DNA of 64,000 nucleotides from Pseudomonas sp. Irchel s3h14 (GTDB lineage Bacteria > Pseudomonadota > Gammaproteobacteria > Pseudomonadales > Pseudomonadaceae): assembly GCF_900187425.1 (NCBI RefSeq), contig NZ_FYDJ01000001.1:434001-498000 (forward strand), written 5' to 3'. Positions 46,962 to 55,309 of the stretch are shown piece by piece (within the stretch, counting starts at the first letter, position 1; each line of letters starts with the position of its first letter). Both the position numbers and the translations under genes were made by a program. The notes beneath the pieces are model-generated. The model saw nothing but the letters and a program-made list of their open reading frames with translations, ran no database searches and was not told where the DNA came from.

Positions 46962-47094
46962 GGCGTCAGTTCAGGCACCGCATGACTTCAACCAAAATCC
47001 CTGAATACCACTATCAGCCGTTTTTGCCTCACTGCCACATGACGGACGCATTACAAATCTAGGATGGCCTTCATCTGCTTGATGAGGCCTGTCC

Positions 47095-48171
47095 ATGAAC
47101 CACTCGATCGCAACTGCCCTGACCAACCCCGGCGCCCCGATGAAAGTGCGCGGCGTGCAGAAACGCTTCGGCGCCTTCACCGCGCTGGATAACGTTTCCC
47201 TCGACGTGGCGGCCGGTGAACTGGTGTGTTTGCTCGGTCCGTCGGGCTGTGGCAAAACCACCTTGCTGCGCTGCATCGCCGGTCTTGAGAAACAGGACAG
47301 CGGCGAGTTGTACCTCGGTGATCGCGACGTTTCCCACCTGGCGCCCCAGGCTCGGGACTACGGCATTCTTTTTCAGTCCTACGCGCTGTTCCCCAATCTC
47401 ACCGTCGAAGCGAACATCGCCTACGGCCTCGCCGGCAGTGGTCGCGATGAAGTGCGCAAGCGTGTCGGTCAGATGCTGGAACTGGTCGGCCTGATCGGCA
47501 GTGAGAAAAAGTACCCCGGCCAATTGTCCGGCGGCCAACAGCAGCGCGTCGCACTGGCTCGGGCCCTGGCGCCGGCGCCTTCGTTGCTGCTGCTGGACGA
47601 ACCGATGTCGGCCCTCGACGCCCGGGTCCGCGAGCATCTGTGCACCGAACTGCGCCAACTGCAGCGCAACCTCGGCATCACCACCCTGATGGTCACGCAC
47701 AATCAGGACGAAGCCATGCTGATGGCCGACCGCATCGCCGTGATGAACAACGGCAAGGTCGAGCAATACGCCACGCCGCAGGAAATCTACGACCGCCCGG
47801 CCACACCGTTTGTGGCGGAGTTCGTCGGCCAGGGCAACTGGCTGCCATTCCAGCGCAGCAGCGACAGCCACGCCCAGGTCGGCGGTATGAACATGCGCCT
47901 GGCCGACGGCAGCGCCAAAACCGCGTCCGGACGTTTGTTCTGCCGCCCGGAAGCGATCAACGTCAATCCGCCCGTGCACGAAGAAAATCTGTTCCCGGCC
48001 AAGGTTCGCGAAATCACCTTCCTCGGCAACCGTTGCCGCATGAGCTTCGAACTCGATCAACTGCCCGGCCACGCATTGCTCGCGGAACTGGCGCCAGAAG
48101 CCATGCCACGCCTCGGCGCCCAGCAGATCATGGTCGCCTTGCCGCCACGTAGCCTGCAGGTGTTTGCCTGA
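47095..48171 (+). CDS. Putative 2-aminoethylphosphonate ABC transporter ATPase
   Basis: A 358-residue PotA-like ABC ATPase. Walker A GPSGCGKTT, signature [15 protein letters not shown], Walker B LLLLDEPMSALDAR and switch LMVTHNQDEAM are intact, with a C-terminal TOBE-type domain. GAGG is eight bases before the ATG. Its last base is the first of the permease start, so translation is coupled. Assignment to 2-aminoethylphosphonate is by family (PhnT2-like) and by the downstream phosphonate enzymes. Confidence 0.88.
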   Translation: MNHSIATALTNPGAPMKVRGVQKRFGAFTALDNVSLDVAAGELVCLLGPSGCGKTTLLRCIAGLEKQDSGELYLGDRDVSHLAPQARDYGILFQSYALFPNLTVEANIAYGLAGSGRDEVRKRVGQMLELVGLIGSEKKYPGQLSGGQQQRVALARALAPAPSLLLLDEPMSALDARVREHLCTELRQLQRNLGITTLMVTHNQDEAMLMADRIAVMNNGKVEQYATPQEIYDRPATPFVAEFVGQGNWLPFQRSSDSHAQVGGMNMRLADGSAKTASGRLFCRPEAINVNPPVHEENLFPAKVREITFLGNRCRMSFELDQLPGHALLAELAPEAMPRLGAQQIMVALPPRSLQVFA

Positions 48172-49895
48172 TGAGCGCGAACCTCGTGCTGCCGATACCG
48201 CACAAGCAGGTTCGGCAGACCTCCCGTGCCGAGATCGGCGACCGGGTGTTCGTGGTCGGCGGCAAGGTCCTGTTGCTGGTGTTGCTCGGCGTTGCGGTAC
48301 TGATGCCGTTGCTGGCGATCTTCTGGCGCGGCTTCAGCTCGGAAGCCGGGCAGGGCGGCGGTTTGGCGGCCGCCCGTGAACTGGTGACCAGTGCCAATTT
48401 CCACTGGCTGCTCGGCAACAGCCTGAAAGTGTCCCTCAGCGTCGCAGCGATTGTCGTACCGCTGGCCTACCTGTTTGCCTACGCCCTGCAACGCACATTG
48501 ATTCCAGGCAAAGGCATCTGGCGCGGCATGTCGCTGTTGCCACTGATGGCTCCGTCGATGCTGCCGGGGATTGCGCTGGTTTATCTGTTCGGCAACCAGG
48601 GCATGTTGCGCGGTTTGCTCTCGGACAATATCTACGGCTTCTGGGGGATTGTTCTGGGCGAGGTCATCTACACCTTCCCACACGCCTTGATGATTTTGCT
48701 GTCGGCGCTGTCCCTGGCGGATGCGCGACTGTTCGATGCTGCCTCCAGCATGGGCGCGAGTCCGGCGAAGGCCTTTCGCAGCATCACTTGGCCGGCAACG
48801 CGTCAGGCTGTGTTCGCGGCGTTCTGTCTGGTGTTCACCCTGACCATCACCGACTTCGGCGTGCCAGTGGTGGTCGGTGGCGATTATCAGGTGCTGGCGC
48901 TGGAAGCCTACAAAGCCGTGGTCGGCCAGCAACAGTTCGGTCGCGGCGCGTTGATCGGCATGGTCCTGCTGCTGCCAGCACTGTTCAGCTTCGGTGTCGA
49001 CGCCTGGCTGCGTCGCCGTCACGGCGACTCCATGAGCGGTCGGGCGCAGGTCTTTCAACCGGCGCCGTCGAAATTGCGGGACGGCTGCTACCTGGCGATC
49101 GTGCTGCTGATCTGCGCGGTGTTGCTGCTGGTGTTCGGCATGGCGGTGTATTCGTCGCTGGTGAAATTCTGGCCGTACAACCTGTCGCTGTCGCTCAATC
49201 ATTACCAGTTCAACGACACGGCGGGCGGTGGCTGGCTGGCCTACGGCAACAGCGTGAAAATGGCGTTGTGCACGGCGCTGATCGGCAGCGTGCTGATCTT
49301 TACCGGCGCTTATCTGATGGAAAAAACCAAGGGCCAGCGCGGGCTGAATCTGATACTGCGCATGCTCAGTTTCGTACCGATGGCGGTGCCGGGTCTGGTG
49401 CTGGGCCTGGGTTACGTCTTTTTCTTCAACCTCACCGGCAACCCGCTGCATGTGCTCTACGGGACCATGACCCTGCTGGTGGTCTGCACCATTGCTCACT
49501 ATTTGACCACCGCGCAAATGACCGCCACCACCGCGCTGCGCCAACTCGACGCCGAGTTCGAAGCCGCTGCGTTGTCGCTCAAGGCGCCGCTGTATCGGCA
49601 TTACCTGCGCGTCACCGTGCCGATCTGCCTGCCGGCGCTGCTGGACATCGTGCGCTACCTGTTCGTCTCGGCCATGACCACCGTCTCGGCGGCGATCTTC
49701 CTCTACAGCCCCGACACCATCCTCGCGGCGGTGGCGGTGCTGAACATGGACGACGCCGGCAACGTCGGCGGCGCGGCAGCGATGTCGACCCTGATTCTGT
49801 TCACCTCGGCGGGCGTGTCCCTGCTGCTGGCCTGGGCTTCGCGCGGTTTGTTGCGCCGCTCCCAGGCCTGGCGGCAGACCGCGCCGGGTCATTGA
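48171..49895 (+). CDS. Putative 2-aminoethylphosphonate ABC transporter permease (two permease units fused)
   Basis: A 574-residue protein with about twelve hydrophobic helices. Two permease units are joined, each with its own coupling loop: ADARLFDAASSMGASPAKAFRSITWP, and LDAEFEAAALSLKAPLYRHYLRVTVP. This FbpB/PhnU2-like fused form replaces two separate permeases. It overlaps the ATPase gene by one base. Confidence 0.88.
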   Translation: MSANLVLPIPHKQVRQTSRAEIGDRVFVVGGKVLLLVLLGVAVLMPLLAIFWRGFSSEAGQGGGLAAARELVTSANFHWLLGNSLKVSLSVAAIVVPLAYLFAYALQRTLIPGKGIWRGMSLLPLMAPSMLPGIALVYLFGNQGMLRGLLSDNIYGFWGIVLGEVIYTFPHALMILLSALSLADARLFDAASSMGASPAKAFRSITWPATRQAVFAAFCLVFTLTITDFGVPVVVGGDYQVLALEAYKAVVGQQQFGRGALIGMVLLLPALFSFGVDAWLRRRHGDSMSGRAQVFQPAPSKLRDGCYLAIVLLICAVLLLVFGMAVYSSLVKFWPYNLSLSLNHYQFNDTAGGGWLAYGNSVKMALCTALIGSVLIFTGAYLMEKTKGQRGLNLILRMLSFVPMAVPGLVLGLGYVFFFNLTGNPLHVLYGTMTLLVVCTIAHYLTTAQMTATTALRQLDAEFEAAALSLKAPLYRHYLRVTVPICLPALLDIVRYLFVSAMTTVSAAIFLYSPDTILAAVAVLNMDDAGNVGGAAAMSTLILFTSAGVSLLLAWASRGLLRRSQAWRQTAPGH

Positions 49896-49946
49896 TTCGC
49901 TGCTCCTAAAACCGAAAGCCCCTCAACTCAAAAACAGGAAAAGATC

Positions 49947-50972
49947 ATGTTCAAGCCTATGGCCCTGGCCGCTGCTGTCCTCACCGCTTTCAGCCTGAAC
50001 GCCTTCGCGGCGAAAACCGAGTTGACGGTGTACACCGCCCTCGAAGCCGAACAACTGAAGACCTATAAAGCGGCTTTCGAAAAGGCCAACCCGGACGTCG
50101 AGATCAAGTGGGTGCGCGATTCCACCGGCATCATCACCGCCAAACTGCTGGCCGAAAAAGCTCGCCCGCAGGCTGACGCGGTGTGGGGCCTGGCGGCTTC
50201 AAGCCTGGCGATCCTCGATCAGCAAGGCATGCTGCAAAGCTACGCGCCGAAGGACTTGGGCAAGATCGGCGGCAACTATCGCGACGCGGCCAACCCGCCA
50301 GCCTGGGTCGGCATGGACGTCTGGGCCGCGACCATTTGCTTCAACACCGTCGAAGCCGAAAAGCAGGGCCTGAGTAAGCCAGTGAGCTGGCAGGATCTGA
50401 CCAAGCCTGAGTACAAAGGCAAGATCGTCATGCCCAACCCGGCCTCGTCCGGCACCGGTTTCCTCGACGTCAGCGCCTGGCTGCAAACCTTCGGCGAGAA
50501 GCAGGGCTGGCAGTACATGGACGACCTGCACCAGAACATCGGCCAGTACGTTCACTCCGGTTCCAAGCCGTGCAAGCTGGCGGCTTCGGGTGAGTTCCCG
50601 ATCGGTATTTCCTTTGAATACCCGGCTGTTCAGTTGAAGCGCCAAGGCGCACCGCTGGACATCATCCTGCCGAAAGAAGGCCTGGGTTGGGAGATCGAAG
50701 CGACGGCTGTGATCAAGGGCACACCGCACGAAGAGGCGGCGAAGAAACTGGCTGACTTCTCCGCCAGTCCGGCGGCGATGGAGCTTTATAAAGAGAACTT
50801 CGCCGTCCTCGCGCAACCGGGTATTGCCAAGCCGCAGACCGAATTGCCGGCGGATTACGAGCAGCGTTTGATCAAGAACGACTTTGCCTGGGCGTCGAAG
50901 AATCGCGATGAAATCCTCACCGAGTGGCGCAAGCGCTATGACGGCAAGTCCGAGAAAGTGGCTGCCAAGTAA
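49947..50972 (+). CDS. Putative 2-aminoethylphosphonate-binding periplasmic protein
   Basis: A 341-residue binding protein with signal peptide (MFKPMALAAAVLTAFSLNAFA) and mature start KTELTVYTALEAEQLKTYK, close to ferric-iron-type binding proteins. The related phosphonate group (PhnS2-like) differs in its ligand. An AGGAAA site is just upstream. It completes an importer with the two preceding genes. Confidence 0.87.
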   Translation: MFKPMALAAAVLTAFSLNAFAAKTELTVYTALEAEQLKTYKAAFEKANPDVEIKWVRDSTGIITAKLLAEKARPQADAVWGLAASSLAILDQQGMLQSYAPKDLGKIGGNYRDAANPPAWVGMDVWAATICFNTVEAEKQGLSKPVSWQDLTKPEYKGKIVMPNPASSGTGFLDVSAWLQTFGEKQGWQYMDDLHQNIGQYVHSGSKPCKLAASGEFPIGISFEYPAVQLKRQGAPLDIILPKEGLGWEIEATAVIKGTPHEEAAKKLADFSASPAAMELYKENFAVLAQPGIAKPQTELPADYEQRLIKNDFAWASKNRDEILTEWRKRYDGKSEKVAAK

Positions 50973-50997
50973 GATCTTCATCGGCTGTGAGGGCCCT

Positions 50998-51078
50998 TTC
51001 GCGGGCAAGTCGGATCGCCGCACCGCTCGCTCCTACAGGGATACGCGTTCCCCTGTAGGAGCGAGGCTTGCCCGCGAA
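50998..51078. repeat. REP doublet (family A) with a 16-base insert in the left arm
   Basis: Left arm TTCGCGGGCAAG then the insert TCGGATCGCCGCACCG then CTCGCTCCTACAG; the right arm TGTAGGAGCGAGGCTTGCCC is normal. It separates the binding-protein gene from the FAD enzyme gene. Confidence 0.9.
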
Positions 51079-51106
51079 GGCGGCTTCGAGTTCAGGACAA
51101 AACCCC

Positions 51107-52240
51107 ATGACACAACACAACGACATGCTGATCGTCGGCGCCGGCATTCTCGGCCTGTCCCACGCCTACGCCGCCGCCAAGCGCGGTCTGAAAGTCACCG
51201 TTTTCGAACGCAGCGAAACGCCCTTAGGTGCATCGGTACGCAACTTCGGTCAGGCATTGGTCACCGGCCAACCACCGGGTCCGATGCTTGAGCTGGCCAA
51301 GGCCAGCCGCGAGATCTGGGGCCAATGGGCGCAACTCGCCGGCTTGCAACTCAAGCGCAACGGCTCGTACCTGTTTGCCCGCACCGAAGCCGAAGAACAC
51401 CTGCTGGAATCCTTCTGCGCCGGTCGCGCCGTGGAGCACGGTTACCGCGTCGACCTGCTGCGCGGCGCCGCATTGCGCGATTTGTACCGCGGCCAATTCA
51501 GCCATCACCGCGCCGCGTTGCACGGCATGGACGATCAGCAGCTGTATTCCCGCGAAGCAATTCCAGCGCTGATCGACTACCTGCGCCGAGAACTCGGTGT
51601 CGCGTTTCACTTCTCCACCCTGGTGCGCGACATCGAACCCGGCCGCTTGCACAGCACCGCCGGATCCTTCCGTGCCGAGCAGATCATCGTCTGTTCCGGC
51701 CATGATTATCAGACGCTGCTGGCCGAGCCGATCGCCGAACTCAAACCGCAAATCTGCCGCCTGCAAATGCTCCGCGCTCGACCGCAAATCAACCTCAACC
51801 TGCAACACGCGTTGCTCACCGGTTTGAGCTGCGTGCACTACGGCGCCTTCGCCGATCTGCCGGAAGCGGCGGCGGTGCAGGCGCAGATTCTGCGAGATGA
51901 ACCGCACCTGCATGAAAACGGCATTCACCTGCTGATCAGCCCAACGCCGTATGGTGAACTGATCATCGGCGACTCCCACCATTACGGCCGCGACCCGTCG
52001 CCGTTCAACGCCGAGCAGGTGGACAACTGGATGATTGAACTGGCCGAGCAGACGTTGGGTTGCAAGGTGCAAGTGGTCGAACGCTGGCAGGGCGTCTATG
52101 GTTCACGGGGACCGGGGCCGTTCTCGTTCCTGCGTCCGATGCCGGGTGTGAGCGTGGCACTGATGCACACTGGTGTCGGCATGAGCGTCGGGCCGGCGAT
52201 GGCCGAACGTAACGTTGCGACCTTATTGGGAGACAGTTGA
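51107..52240 (+). CDS. HpnW-type FAD-dependent oxidoreductase, likely (N-methyl-)aminoethylphosphonate oxidase
   Basis: A 377-residue DAO-family flavoenzyme. The Rossmann loop is MLIVGAGILGLSHAYAAA and the C-terminal FAD block is VYGSRGPGPFSFLRP with VALMHTGVGMSVGPAMAE. The family is known from phosphonate clusters. A related enzyme, PbfD, oxidises N-methyl-2-aminoethylphosphonate and 2-aminoethylphosphonate to phosphonoacetaldehyde, so that is the best guess. ATG 51107 is chosen; a TTG at 51068 lies in the REP element. The stop overlaps the next start by one base. Confidence 0.87.
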   Translation: MTQHNDMLIVGAGILGLSHAYAAAKRGLKVTVFERSETPLGASVRNFGQALVTGQPPGPMLELAKASREIWGQWAQLAGLQLKRNGSYLFARTEAEEHLLESFCAGRAVEHGYRVDLLRGAALRDLYRGQFSHHRAALHGMDDQQLYSREAIPALIDYLRRELGVAFHFSTLVRDIEPGRLHSTAGSFRAEQIIVCSGHDYQTLLAEPIAELKPQICRLQMLRARPQINLNLQHALLTGLSCVHYGAFADLPEAAAVQAQILRDEPHLHENGIHLLISPTPYGELIIGDSHHYGRDPSPFNAEQVDNWMIELAEQTLGCKVQVVERWQGVYGSRGPGPFSFLRPMPGVSVALMHTGVGMSVGPAMAERNVATLLGDS

Positions 52241-52839
52241 TGGACCGCCATGAGCAAGTCATCGCCGAAGTGTTCGGTCTGTACGAGCGCTTTGGTGACA
52301 GCGATTACATCGGCGAGCCGGTGTCGCAAATCGAGCACATGTCCCAGGCCGCCGAACTGGCCATGGCCGAGGGCTTCGATGACGAAGTGGTGCTGGCCGC
52401 GTTCTTCCACGATATCGGCCATATCTGCGCCGAGAGCGCCGAGAACATGGGCGGCTTCGGCGTGGTCAGCCATGAGCGCTTGGGCGCCGATTACTTGCGT
52501 CGGGCTGGTTTCAGCGAACGCATGGCGCGGCTGGTGGAATATCACGTTCAGGCCAAGCGTTATCTGACGCTCAAAGAGCCCGGGTACTACGAGCGATTGA
52601 GCGAAGCCAGTCGCCGCACGCTGGCGTATCAGGGTGGGGTGATGACGGTTGGCGAGGCTGAGGCGTTCGAGCGCGATCCGTTATGTGGGGTCAGTTTGCG
52701 CATGCGCCAGTGGGATGAACAAGCCAAGGAAATGGGGATGCCGGTGATTGATCTTGAGGTGCTGAAGGCGAAAGCGGCGGCGCTACTGGTCCAGGGGGAA
52801 TGCCCTTCGTTCACTGATCACTCTACGGGCAATGTTTAG
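52240..52839 (+). CDS. PhnZ-like HD-domain diiron oxygenase of phosphonate degradation
   Basis: A 199-residue HD protein. The expected iron ligands are present: His33, His57-Asp58 in FFHDIGHI, His78 and His102. Tyr23 and Glu26 in the loop SDYIGEPVSQIEH match the Tyr-Glu pair that PhnZ uses for substrate admission. PhnZ cleaves the C-P bond of (R)-2-amino-1-hydroxyethylphosphonate to glycine and phosphate. The PhnY hydroxylase that usually precedes it is not in this window. Confidence 0.88.
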   Translation: MDRHEQVIAEVFGLYERFGDSDYIGEPVSQIEHMSQAAELAMAEGFDDEVVLAAFFHDIGHICAESAENMGGFGVVSHERLGADYLRRAGFSERMARLVEYHVQAKRYLTLKEPGYYERLSEASRRTLAYQGGVMTVGEAEAFERDPLCGVSLRMRQWDEQAKEMGMPVIDLEVLKAKAAALLVQGECPSFTDHSTGNV

Positions 52840-52934
52840 CGAAACTCCCTACGCCTCGCGGCGATTTGGCGCCATGGCGCGCAACGCGGTGGAGGCGCTA
52901 GTGTTTGAGCTTCTTTAATTGCCAAGGAATGCTC

Positions 52935-53468
52935 ATGCGCTATTTGAAAGTCACCGTTCAGGATCGAATCGGCAACGGCCGGGCAGACTCTGTGTTACTG
53001 CAGTTCTATGAGACAGCCTGTACCCCCGGCGGCGACATCCTGCTCAACAAGGCCTTTGCACTGGATTTCGACGCTGATGGCAACGTCGATTACAAAATGG
53101 GCGATGTCACTAACAACGGTGCGGAAAACAATACTGATCAGCGATTGCTGAAGACCTTCGCCAATGCGTGTCTGAAACTCAACTGGTTCAATCCCGGTGC
53201 CTCCACGAAACGTTATCTGAAAATGTTCGTTGAAGACTTCGCCGGGGATGGCAGCCCGGATACCGTGCGTTTGCACTTTCACGAAGGCACCGGCAAAACG
53301 ACCGACAGGACACTGGCCTATACCGCAGCGGCCTACGACACGGATAACAACGGCACACTGGACTGGGTGATCCACTTCGATGTGGACAACGATGGCGATA
53401 CCGACGCTGTGGATCAGGGGCTGGTGTCATTACTGAGTGGTACCTACCTCAAGTTCAAATGGAAGTGA
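52935..53468 (+). CDS. Unrecognised protein with two repeated modules and calcium-type loops
   Basis: A 177-residue protein of unknown family. Residues 2-88 and 93-177 are two copies of one module: a strand RYLKVTVQDRIGNGRADSV or RYLKMFVEDFAGDGSPDTV, then aromatic/acidic loops and an end LKLNWF or LKFKWK. Loops of EF-hand/dockerin type are DFDADGNVD (44-52), DTDNNGTLD (135-143) and DVDNDGDTD (149-157), so calcium binding is likely. There is no signal peptide or membrane segment. ATG 52935 has AAGGA six bases upstream. It overlaps a related gene by ten bases. Confidence 0.8.
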   Translation: MRYLKVTVQDRIGNGRADSVLLQFYETACTPGGDILLNKAFALDFDADGNVDYKMGDVTNNGAENNTDQRLLKTFANACLKLNWFNPGASTKRYLKMFVEDFAGDGSPDTVRLHFHEGTGKTTDRTLAYTAAAYDTDNNGTLDWVIHFDVDNDGDTDAVDQGLVSLLSGTYLKFKWK

Positions 53469-53899
53469 TCGCTCCAGCGCGCTACTTGAAGGTTATCGCC
53501 CAGAACTCGACTGGCCAGGGGCATGCGGACACTGTGCTATATCAGTTTTTTGAGCATGATCACTTGCAGCGCGTGGCAGCGGACGCTGATCTTCGCCGGC
53601 TCAAGATTTTTGGTAAAACCTATTTGAAATGCGCCTGGTTCAACGCAGGCGAAAGTGAGGAGCGGCACCTGCGAATCTTCTCGCAGAATCGTTCCGCTGA
53701 TGGCAGCCCGGAAACGGTACGGCTGCATTTTCACGAGGGATCGCTTATTACCTATAAGGCTGCGGCCCACGATCTGGATAACGATGGTGGGTTGGAGGTG
53801 ATATTGAGTTCGGATGTGGACAACGACGGGCGTGCTGATCGCACGGATCGGCGACGAGTCGCGTCGCTGGTGCGAGAATTTTTGAAGCTCGGCTTTTGA
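53459..53899 (+). CDS. Unrecognised protein, paralogue of the preceding calcium-loop protein
   Basis: A 146-residue relative of the previous gene with the same two-module plan. The first module (RYLKVIAQNSTGQGHADTV ... YLKCAWF) has lost its acidic loop. The second (RHLRIFSQNRSADGSPETVR ... ) keeps DLDNDGGLE and DVDNDGRAD. The segment around SPETVRLHFHEG is nearly the same as in the first protein. Its start ATG lies within the end of the first gene, so translation is coupled; a GTG two codons later is an alternative. Confidence 0.75.
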   Translation: MEVIAPARYLKVIAQNSTGQGHADTVLYQFFEHDHLQRVAADADLRRLKIFGKTYLKCAWFNAGESEERHLRIFSQNRSADGSPETVRLHFHEGSLITYKAAAHDLDNDGGLEVILSSDVDNDGRADRTDRRRVASLVREFLKLGF

Positions 53900-53928
53900 T
53901 CGTTCCCACGCAGAGCGTAGGAACGATC
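53898..53928. repeat. Short family-B repeat
   Basis: One hairpin with arms GATCGTTCCCACGC / GCGTAGGAACGATC (one mismatch), the outer ends of the longer elements at 17212 and 30573. It begins inside the stop codon region of the preceding gene and lies between convergent genes, so it may act as transcript end. Confidence 0.85.
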
Positions 53929-53932
53929 AGGT

Positions 53933-55309
53933 TCAGAGCTGCTGCGCCAGCACTTCGATTTGTTCCTGCCTTTCCGCCTGATTCAACTTCGGATGCGGGT
54001 TAAGCGACGACCACTGCGGATGCGCCCGAGCCTTGTTCAGTGCCTCGGGCAGTTTGCCTTCGCGCCAGGATTTGTCCTGGGGTGTGGCGACCTGAATGCT
54101 GTCCATCGCCGCATGCCCACGCGCATTGAGCGCTTGCAGCAGTTGCCGCTGACGCAATGCCAATAGCCGCAGCACGCTGTCATCGACGGTCAGCTCTCGC
54201 TGGCCTTTGATCTTGCCCAGCAAGCGGCTGCCATAACTGCGCGCGGTTTGCAGGGCGCCGCCGGCAATTGCGCCGGCGAGTGCCGCTGCGCCAAGGGTCA
54301 GCCCGCCCACCAATAAATCGACCCCGGCCCCGGCTGCCGCGCCGGCCGCGATACCGCCACCGACTCGCACGCCGAGCTGTTTCAGGGTTTCCGGGTTGAA
54401 CAAGTCATCGCCCCAGCGGCCATCGAGCAGAGGCAGGTCACTGGCCGCCGCGTCCTGTGGGCGGAAGGCATAGAGCTTGAGCAGCGCTTCGACGCAGCGT
54501 TGTTCCCGCTGTCGAACCGCTTTGCGCAGTTCGTTGATGGCTTGCTGTTCTTGCTCGGCTTCGCTGACCACGCTGCGCCGGCACGCGGCACAGTCGATCA
54601 ATAATTCTGCAATCAGCCGCGCCGCACTCTGTTGCCGGGCCTGGCGTTGGGCCTGCTGATCGGCGATCAAGCGTTCCAGTTGCGGGCGGGCGTTTTCCAG
54701 CAGCAGCGCGAGGCTTTCATACAGTCGACGTTCGCCATCTTCCGGCGGCGCGACGCTGTCGAAACGCACCAGTGCGTGCAGGCCCAACCGCGCCAGCGCT
54801 TCACGCCAGTCCGGCTCGCGGTGGTTGGCGCTGCTGACAAAGTTCAGCACCGGCAACAGCGGTTTGCCGCAGCTGGCCAACACTTCCAGTTCGTCGCGGT
54901 ACTTGGCCAGCACCGGTTCCCGGGCGTCGATCACGTAGAGACCGGCGTCGCAGGTCAGCAGTTGCCGCAGCACCTTGGCCTCCTGTTCGAAACGCTGCCG
55001 GGCTTCGCTGCCCTCAAGAAATCGCGCCAGACGTGCGGGACCGTCGAGGCGTTCACCCGGTCGTTCCAGACGTTCGAGGTAGTCGAGCAGGGCGATCGCG
55101 TCTTCCAGGCCGGGGGTGTCGTAGAGGTCGAGCAAAGGCTCGCCGTCCACCGACAACCGCGCGCCTTCGACGTGTCGTGTGGTGCTGGGGCGATGGGAGA
55201 CTTCGCCGAAACCGACATCGCGGGTCAGGGTGCGCAGCAATGAGGTTTTGCCGACGTTGGTGTGGCCGACCACTGCCAGCTTCAAGGGCGCTTTCCATGG
55301 ATTAGTCAT
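53933..55309 (-). CDS. DUF3482-type GTPase
   Basis: A 458-residue protein with an N-terminal small-GTPase-like domain: P-loop GHTNVGKTS at 15-23, STTRHVEGA switch I and LYDTPGLED as G3. The G4 motif NKxD is replaced by LNFVSSANH, as far as I can tell a family trait. A long helical middle (about 220-300) leads to a glycine/alanine-rich hydrophobic stretch (VGGGIAAGAAAGAGVDLLVGG) that could insert into membrane. It overlaps the membrane-protein gene upstream by eight bases. Function unknown. Confidence 0.85.
   Translation of the reverse strand: MTNPWKAPLKLAVVGHTNVGKTSLLRTLTRDVGFGEVSHRPSTTRHVEGARLSVDGEPLLDLYDTPGLEDAIALLDYLERLERPGERLDGPARLARFLEGSEARQRFEQEAKVLRQLLTCDAGLYVIDAREPVLAKYRDELEVLASCGKPLLPVLNFVSSANHREPDWREALARLGLHALVRFDSVAPPEDGERRLYESLALLLENARPQLERLIADQQAQRQARQQSAARLIAELLIDCAACRRSVVSEAEQEQQAINELRKAVRQREQRCVEALLKLYAFRPQDAAASDLPLLDGRWGDDLFNPETLKQLGVRVGGGIAAGAAAGAGVDLLVGGLTLGAAALAGAIAGGALQTARSYGSRLLGKIKGQRELTVDDSVLRLLALRQRQLLQALNARGHAAMDSIQVATPQDKSWREGKLPEALNKARAHPQWSSLNPHPKLNQAERQEQIEVLAQQL

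Noticed and set aside
48057..49892. Minus-strand frame of about 611 codons opposite the phosphonate permease gene
   Set aside because: Composition (Gln/His/Arg-rich) is that of an antisense shadow; the plus strand encodes a clear permease.
51068..51106. Upstream extension of the FAD oxidoreductase from a TTG at 51068
   Set aside because: The extra codons are inside the REP arm and precede the conserved N-terminus MTQHNDMLIVGAG.
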